Source of the DNA: Paenibacillus phytorum | Lineage (GTDB): Bacteria > Bacillota > Bacilli > Paenibacillales > NBRC-103111 | Length of the DNA: 64,000 nucleotides | Assembly (NCBI RefSeq): GCF_013141715.1 | Contig: NZ_WHOA01000165.1 | Span: 62,001 to 126,000 of the forward strand | Reading direction: 5' to 3' | Shown: positions 58,794 through 64,000 of the stretch, piece by piece | How positions within the stretch are numbered: the first letter of the stretch is position 1 | How the letters are laid out: every line of letters begins with the position of its first letter | Translations under genes and position numbers: made by a program | Notes under the pieces: model-generated | The model's database searches: none | What the model was told of the DNA's origin: nothing | The model's input: only the letters and a program-made list of their open reading frames with translations

Positions 58794-59897
58794 CTATGAT
58801 GCTGGAGTAACTTCCTTAACTTCATCGTCCGGAATCAGTGATGCGTCGCCTGCATGCCAACCGACCCCAATCTCATCACCAACGACAATTTCCCTTGAGA
58901 CGACGTATGGCAGCTTAATAGATAATGGTTCATTCGTATCCGTCCTTGCCTCAATTCGGAAAGAATCTCCGATATACGTTTTTTCCAAAACCGTTGCTTT
59001 GTATGTATTGGTATATGTCGTTCCTTCTCGAACAACATGAATATTTTCAGGACGAATCGCAAGAATGATGGCTTCGTTCAAAGTGACATTAGGCTGGGCC
59101 TTGATCTTACATACTTGACCGTTCAATAATTTCACCACAGCCATTCCTGAATCTTCTTGGATAACTTCACCGTGGAACCAGTTGACCTCACCAATGAATG
59201 AAGAAACGAATTTGCTTTGCGGATAATTGTACAGTCTTTCCGGTGTATCGATTTGCTCGATTCTTCCTCTATTCATGACACAAATCCGATCCGACATCGT
59301 CAGCGCCTCTTCTTGGTCATGTGTCACATTGACTGTCGTAATACCCAATTTCTCTTGTATATGTTTAATTTCATACTGCATTTGATGCCGTAAATTTTTA
59401 TCAAGCGCCCCTAACGGTTCATCCAATAAGAGAAGAGGCGGATTAAAAACAATCGCCCGAGCAAGAGCCACTCGCTGCTGCTGACCACCGCTAAGTTGAC
59501 TGGGATAACGTGAAACAAAGTCTTCCAGTCGAACGGTTTGAAGGACTTTATTCACTTGTTCTTTCAATTCCGGCTTCGGAATTTTACGCAGACGGAGCGG
59601 ATAAGCGATATTGTCAAAAATCGTCATGTGTGGGAACAAAGCGTAATTTTGAAATACCATCCCAATATTGCGATCATAAGCTTTCTTATTCGTGATATCT
59701 TGCCCATCCAAAAAAATCGCTCCGCTATTTAACTCTTCAAAGCCTGCGATTAATTTAAGTAAAGTCGTTTTTCCTGAACCACTCGGCCCCAAAATGGTAA
59801 CAAACTCACCTTTATTAATGGATAAATGAACGTTATCAACAGCTGTATACTTTTTATAAAACTTCTGTGCGCTTCTGATCTCCAAGTGAGCTGTCAT
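58794..59897 (-). CDS. Polyamine-type ABC ATPase, PotA-like
   Basis: A 367-residue ATPase. Walker A is GPSGSGKTTLLK, the signature LSGGQQQRVALARAI and Walker B LLLLDEPLGALDKNLR, then the TOBE domain. The start is ATG 59897 with GGAGAG seven bases upstream; the longer frame overlaps the preceding gene. It is a second Pot-type system in this window, distinct from the purine-linked one at 5-10 kb. Confidence 0.88.
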   Translation of the reverse strand: MTAHLEIRSAQKFYKKYTAVDNVHLSINKGEFVTILGPSGSGKTTLLKLIAGFEELNSGAIFLDGQDITNKKAYDRNIGMVFQNYALFPHMTIFDNIAYPLRLRKIPKPELKEQVNKVLQTVRLEDFVSRYPSQLSGGQQQRVALARAIVFNPPLLLLDEPLGALDKNLRHQMQYEIKHIQEKLGITTVNVTHDQEEALTMSDRICVMNRGRIEQIDTPERLYNYPQSKFVSSFIGEVNWFHGEVIQEDSGMAVVKLLNGQVCKIKAQPNVTLNEAIILAIRPENIHVVREGTTYTNTYKATVLEKTYIGDSFRIEARTDTNEPLSIKLPYVVSREIVVGDEIGVGWHAGDASLIPDDEVKEVTPAS

Positions 59898-59916
59898 GAA
59901 ATTTCTCTCCAATCTC

Positions 59917-61521
59917 TTATTTCTGCTTTTCAAAGACGACTTTACCATCCATGACGGTCAATTCTACCTTCGCATCCTTTATACTTTCCGTCGGTACGTT
60001 GAACAAATCGCAGTCGATGACGATCAGATCAGCCAACATCCCTTCTTCTAGCGTACCTAATTCGTCTTCTCTAAATACACCATAAGCCGCCGTTGATGTA
60101 TACGCTTTCAACGTCTCTGCTAGTGTAATCGCTTCACTTTCATTAAACAACTCACCTTTACCAACAACCCTGGTGACAGCTCGATAAATTTCCAATAGCG
60201 GATTAAGCGATACGACTGGATAGTCCGTATTTAACACGACTTTCGCTCCCGCATCCAAGAGCGATCTGATTGCGAATGTATACTTATCCCGATCACCTAT
60301 ACAGGAAAAATAGTGACTCTTATTGATGAGTTCCATGTGCTCAGGCTGCATCGACGCGATAACGTCCAATTCTTTAAACCGCGGAATATCTTGGGGATGC
60401 ACGACCTCGATATGTTCAATCGTATGTCTAGCATCTCTAACCCCATTCTTCAGCTGCGCTTCTTCGAATAAATCGAGTGCATATCGCACTGCACCGTCGC
60501 CTACTGCATGAAACCGAATCCGAAACCCTTCTTTATCTGCGGCAAGCACATATTCTCTCATCTCCGCAGGAAGCGGGGGACCGCAAGTATCCGGAATGTC
60601 CGTGTAAGGCTCAACAAGGTTTGCCGTATGTGTGGTAACGACGCCATCCAGAAATTCTTTCAAGCCAGAAAAAAGCAGTTTACCTGAACGATACTTATCT
60701 CGGTAATATTGCGCCCTTTGCATATCCCCATCCAGCCCAATCAAAAAGTGAATCCGTGTTGTCAGTTTCTCTTGCTTCTCAAACTCTTCATATAGTTCTA
60801 TTTCATTGATTTCTAAGTCCGTAATTTTGAAAATGTCCGTTAATGAGGTGACGCCAAACTTAGCGGCATTACGCAAGAATGTTTCAAACACTTGTCTTTT
60901 CCGGTTATCCGTCAGCTTCATCGCGTGTTTCGTAGCGATACTAGCCGCGGACTCATAGAGAATTCCCGTAGGTTCCCCAAATTCATCCCTCATAATCTCG
61001 CCATGCAGCGGATTCGGTGTATTCCTATCAATGCCGAGTATTTCTAAGGCCTTTGAATTCACCCAAGCCGTATGACCTGACGCATGAGATAAATATACAG
61101 GACGGTCGGGAATAACTGCATCGAGCGAGGAACGGTGAGGCAGCTTCGGATCGTCCCACTTGGTGTGATACCACATGTACCCTTGAACCCATTCCTCATC
61201 TGGCCTTGATTTTGCAAATTCCGAAACCTTATCAACGACTTCTTGTTCAGATCGGGCCCCTAGTAGATTAACATTATCCTCCATAATACAAGCAGGTATG
61301 ATATGAAGATGCAGATCATTAAAACCTGGCATAACCAGTTTATCTTCAAAATGATAAACCTTTGTATGTGGTCCGATCAGTCCCTGCATCTCGGGCTGTG
61401 TACCCACTGCCACAATTATATTGCCCTTAATCGCAATGGAGGCTGGCTTCGGCGAATCTTCAACACCTGTAAACACGGCATTACTTGTTATTATAATATC
61501 TACATTTTCTATGTGTTTCAA
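59917..61521 (-). CDS. YtcJ-like metal-dependent amidohydrolase
   Basis: A 534-residue amidohydrolase of the Amidohydro_3 (YtcJ/NfdA) group. The metal motif H-x-H is in MPGFNDLHLHIIPA near residue 70. The late conserved parts are FRIRFHAVGDGAVRYALDLFE, RHTIEHIEVVHPQDI and VLNTDYPVVSLNP. Starts at TTG 61521 with AGGAGG seven bases upstream. Known relatives cleave amides or formyl groups. In this operon an N-acyl or carbamoyl polyamine derivative is a possible substrate, by inference. Confidence 0.86.
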   Translation of the reverse strand: MKHIENVDIIITSNAVFTGVEDSPKPASIAIKGNIIVAVGTQPEMQGLIGPHTKVYHFEDKLVMPGFNDLHLHIIPACIMEDNVNLLGARSEQEVVDKVSEFAKSRPDEEWVQGYMWYHTKWDDPKLPHRSSLDAVIPDRPVYLSHASGHTAWVNSKALEILGIDRNTPNPLHGEIMRDEFGEPTGILYESAASIATKHAMKLTDNRKRQVFETFLRNAAKFGVTSLTDIFKITDLEINEIELYEEFEKQEKLTTRIHFLIGLDGDMQRAQYYRDKYRSGKLLFSGLKEFLDGVVTTHTANLVEPYTDIPDTCGPPLPAEMREYVLAADKEGFRIRFHAVGDGAVRYALDLFEEAQLKNGVRDARHTIEHIEVVHPQDIPRFKELDVIASMQPEHMELINKSHYFSCIGDRDKYTFAIRSLLDAGAKVVLNTDYPVVSLNPLLEIYRAVTRVVGKGELFNESEAITLAETLKAYTSTAAYGVFREDELGTLEEGMLADLIVIDCDLFNVPTESIKDAKVELTVMDGKVVFEKQK

Positions 61522-61561
61522 AGGTTAACCTCCTAGTGTAGTCAAAGTTGAGAAGCTTAGT

Positions 61562-61609
61562 TAAAAACGTTTAACCGATAATTGATCTTATCATTTATCG
61601 ATTAAACGT
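61562..61609 (-). terminator. Hairpin between the dehydrogenase-like and YtcJ-like genes
   Basis: Arms at 61595-61609 and 61567-61581 form a 15-bp stem on the minus strand with one G-U pair (a mismatch on the plus strand). A T-run follows (A-run 61563-61567). It is a probable terminator; partial read-through would link the two halves of the island. Confidence 0.65.
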
Positions 61610-61639
61610 CCTAGTGTTTCTAACTCATCCGCGAATACC

Positions 61640-62779
61640 TTACTGCTTTTTCGTTTCGCTAATTGTGATGTAGAGCTCGACATTTTTATTTTTCAAGTAT
61701 GAAATATACGTTTCAGGGTCCACACAAAGCTCTGGCGGTTGGACGCCTTTCTCTGTAATTTCACCCTTCAAAAGCATTTGCGCAGCGATTGAAGCAGGAA
61801 TCGCCGTTGCATATTGCGTTGGACTGACTGCCCAATCTTGATGATATCTGGTCAACAATTCCAATCTCACCGTAGTCGAGTTTCCGTTCTTAATTCCTTT
61901 GATTTCAACCAATAAGGAATCAACCCCCCAAACCGGCTTCTCTTTCTTGGCTAACACCTTGGTCAACAGCGATACAAGCTGACGGCGAGGCACTGTACCA
62001 TCTTCCAACTCATTCGTATCGACTAGAGCGAGTTCTTCCAACATTTTGATTTTCTCGATGGTCGCTGGATCCCAAGTGTCTTTGTACGTAATTTCTTTCA
62101 CTTGCGGGAAGCTTGAAGGCAGCGTAGCAAGCTCGGAGTGAATGATCGAATACGTTTTTTGAATGCCTAAATCTTCATGGAAGTGCGTAAACTCTTCATC
62201 TGCTAACGGAGCAATTTCAACCAACTCGCCATTTTTCACAGCAATGGCTGGTTTGACTGCTTCATCAATGATTGTATCTGCAGCAAAGGCGAACGTTGTA
62301 CCTGAGGACGTAGATCCATAACGGATATGAATTTCATCAGCTGTATCAAGCAGATTTACACCATAGCGGCAAAATACGTTCGAAGTACCTGGATCAGACC
62401 CCATACCTGTAATCGAAAGGACATTCGCTTCTTTCATTTGAGCATCCAATTTCAATTGTTCATTCGTATATTTGAAGAGTCCACCTAGATCAAGCACGCT
62501 GACGCCCACCGCTGAAGCCGCTTTCATAGCATCCAGATTAAAAACGTAATTCGTCGCATTAACGCACACTTTGCCTTGTCGCAATACATCTTTGGACGCT
62601 TCAAAATCTCTAATATTTAAGGTAACCGTCGTGACACCCTTGCCGACCCATGCGGCTAATTCGTCCAGCCTCGCTTGATCCAAGTCAGCAGCCACGACCT
62701 CGACGCCACTTTCTACTAAATCTTTTACGATAACTTTACCGATTGTTCCTGTCGCACCTAATACAACTACTTTATTCAA
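61640..62779 (-). CDS. Saccharopine dehydrogenase-fold protein, lysine 6-dehydrogenase-like
   Basis: A 379-residue NAD(P)-dependent enzyme. The Rossmann motif is VVVLGATGTIGKVIVKDL, then SVLDLGGLF and TGMGSDPGTSNVF, with a C-terminal AIPASIAAQMLLKGEITEKG-type block. This layout and length resemble lysine 6-dehydrogenase, which makes allysine, more than true saccharopine dehydrogenase. Carboxynorspermidine synthase is another relative. Starts at TTG 62779 behind GGAGGG. It is paired with an aldehyde dehydrogenase 43 bases upstream, which would fit allysine oxidation. Confidence 0.78.
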   Translation of the reverse strand: MNKVVVLGATGTIGKVIVKDLVESGVEVVAADLDQARLDELAAWVGKGVTTVTLNIRDFEASKDVLRQGKVCVNATNYVFNLDAMKAASAVGVSVLDLGGLFKYTNEQLKLDAQMKEANVLSITGMGSDPGTSNVFCRYGVNLLDTADEIHIRYGSTSSGTTFAFAADTIIDEAVKPAIAVKNGELVEIAPLADEEFTHFHEDLGIQKTYSIIHSELATLPSSFPQVKEITYKDTWDPATIEKIKMLEELALVDTNELEDGTVPRRQLVSLLTKVLAKKEKPVWGVDSLLVEIKGIKNGNSTTVRLELLTRYHQDWAVSPTQYATAIPASIAAQMLLKGEITEKGVQPPELCVDPETYISYLKNKNVELYITISETKKQ

Positions 62780-62822
62780 AGGTATCCCTCCAGTTGGTTT
62801 TGTGTGTACACGTTATTGGCAG

Positions 62823-64000
62823 TTATTGCGGCAACCAACCAGCCGGGGTAACGTTTAGTTTGAGATTAATTTGTTTTGGCTCCACAAACTGCCCGAAACC
62901 ATACGTTCCCAAATCTCTTCCGATACCACTCATCTTAAATCCGCCCCACGGAGCTTCATTGTAGGTGTTATGATACGTATTAATCCACGTAATACCCGCT
63001 CGAATTTTGCGGATCACTCGCATTGCTCTTGCCGAATCGCTCGTAAATACGCCGCCTGCCAAGCCAAATCTGGTGCCGTTGGCTAAACGGATGGCTTCCT
63101 CTTCGGTTTGGAACTTCTGAATGACGAGAACCGGTCCAAAAATTTCTTCTTGAACAATTCTCATATTGGGTGTCGTATCGGTGAAAATGGCCGGTTCAAA
63201 GAAATAGCCTCTGCCCTCGATACGCTTACCGCCACATAACAATGTCGCGCCCTCATTCAAACCGATTTCAACATAGCCTAGAACGTTCTTCAGCTGAGCT
63301 TCTGATACAAGCGGCCCCATTAATGTGTCTTCCTCAATACCCGGTCCAATCTTAATTTTCTTCACTTTGATTAACAATTGTTCAACAAAACGGTTATACA
63401 AGCTTTCTTGGACAATTAAACGGGACCCCGCAGAGCACACTTGACCTTGATTGGCGAAAATAGCATAAAGCGCATATTCAACCGCCGCTTCAAAGTCAGC
63501 ATCTTCAAAAACGACGAGCGGCGACTTTCCTCCCAGTTCCAAGCTTAATCTCTTCATGGTCGGAGCAGCCTTTTGTGCGATCTCAACCCCTGTTTCTGTT
63601 CCCCCAGTAAAGGAGATTTTATCAACAAGCGGATTGACGGATATTTCATTCCCGATGGTAGCGCCTGGTCCCAAGACAAGGTTAATGATACCTTTCGGGA
63701 ATCCTAATTGATCGATCAGTTCGAACAATTTAATTACCGTAAGCGGCGTAACGGAAGCAGGCTTTACAACTACGGTACATCCTGCAGCAATTGCGGCGGC
63801 AATCTTCTGAGTTGCCATCACTAGCGGATAGTTCCAAGGCGTAATTAATGCCACCACTCCTATTGCTTCTGTAACTACCATGGCCTGAACATCATCTGGT
63901 ACGTCATACACCTGTCCGTGCGGCTTTGTTGCTAACCCCGCATAATAACGGAACTGGTTCACCGCATCGATGACGTCATATCTGGATTCATTTATTGCTT
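62823..64000 (-). CDS. Aldehyde dehydrogenase, partial (5' end beyond the window)
   Basis: The reading frame stays open through the window end (residues ...INESRYDVIDAVNQFRYYAG), so roughly 100 N-terminal residues are missing; the GTG at 63962 is internal, not the start. Visible family features are TPWNYPLVMATQKIAAAIAAG, KPASVTPLTVIKL, the catalytic glutamate region LELGGKSPLVVFEDAD and catalytic cysteine NQGQVCSAGSRL. It resembles betaine- or other semialdehyde dehydrogenases. It shares the strand and spacing of the following lysine-dehydrogenase-like gene, with which it may act on allysine. Confidence 0.9.
   Translation of the reverse strand, partial: AINESRYDVIDAVNQFRYYAGLATKPHGQVYDVPDDVQAMVVTEAIGVVALITPWNYPLVMATQKIAAAIAAGCTVVVKPASVTPLTVIKLFELIDQLGFPKGIINLVLGPGATIGNEISVNPLVDKISFTGGTETGVEIAQKAAPTMKRLSLELGGKSPLVVFEDADFEAAVEYALYAIFANQGQVCSAGSRLIVQESLYNRFVEQLLIKVKKIKIGPGIEEDTLMGPLVSEAQLKNVLGYVEIGLNEGATLLCGGKRIEGRGYFFEPAIFTDTTPNMRIVQEEIFGPVLVIQKFQTEEEAIRLANGTRFGLAGGVFTSDSARAMRVIRKIRAGITWINTYHNTYNEAPWGGFKMSGIGRDLGTYGFGQFVEPKQINLKLNVTPAGWLPQ

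Noticed and set aside
62823..63962. Treating the GTG at 63962 as the true start of the last aldehyde dehydrogenase
   Set aside because: The frame remains open and family-like upstream to the window edge, and the protein would lack about 100 N-terminal residues.

Overview
The window looks like a chromosome segment of a Paenibacillus-type Firmicute. The evidence is the many ABC import systems of the LplB/YtcP and MalFG types, a large membrane-anchored YesN-like AraC regulator, strong AGGAGG ribosome sites with frequent TTG/GTG starts, typical lipobox signal peptides, cre-like sites and RpiR/LacI local regulators. No rRNA, tRNA, CRISPR array, phage or intact insertion sequence was seen. Nearly all genes are on the minus strand, as a series of substrate-specific uptake-plus-catabolism operons.

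Layout. 1-3.3 kb: a secreted GxGYxYP-family protein with three C-terminal repeats, next to a long inverted repeat. 3.5-10.1 kb: a Pot-type ABC importer operon that also carries a nucleoside hydrolase and adenine deaminase, read here as purine nucleoside/base scavenging, with a terminator-like hairpin in its leader. 10.3-11.8 kb: a small DUF2294-like gene, then a clear c-di-GMP-I (GEMM) riboswitch in front of a stand-alone CheY-like gene, followed by a fossil of an HD-GYP c-di-GMP phosphodiesterase. 11.8-13.6 kb: an HxlR regulator divergent from a flavodoxin-fold quinone reductase and an atypical SDR. 13.9-21.2 kb: an Lpl-type sugar importer with an amidohydrolase and a Rieske ferredoxin, preceded by a YesN-like regulator.

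21.3-32.2 kb: an amino-sugar island. It has MurQ etherase, an ABC importer, a GNAT protein, a PIG-L protein, a cytoplasmic NamZ-type exo-N-acetylmuramidase, a MurR/RpiR regulator, and a divergent GH4 glycosidase and BadF/MurK-type kinase. This reads as an ABC-dependent, PTS-independent route for cell-wall muramyl sugars and is the most interesting system in the window. 32.4-33.6 kb: an orphan GHKL ATPase beside a nested palindromic element. 33.7-43.5 kb: an Opp-type importer operon with ThuA, Gfo/Idh/MocA, HAD and LacI genes, and three perfect copies of a LacI-type palindrome upstream. 44.1-51.5 kb: a Liv-type importer ending in urocanate hydratase, with an AraC regulator and cre-like sites. 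51.6-52.1 kb: an intergenic array of four related 19-bp palindromes.

52.1-64 kb: an amine/polyamine island. It has a broken class-III aminotransferase, TatA, a Tat-exported flavin amine oxidase, a PatD-like aldehyde dehydrogenase, PotDCBA, a YtcJ-like amidohydrolase, a lysine 6-dehydrogenase/saccharopine-dehydrogenase-like enzyme, and a second aldehyde dehydrogenase cut by the window end. A dispersed hairpin element of about 58 nt occurs twice (22484 and 43880). Family assignments come from reading motifs by eye; no database search was possible.
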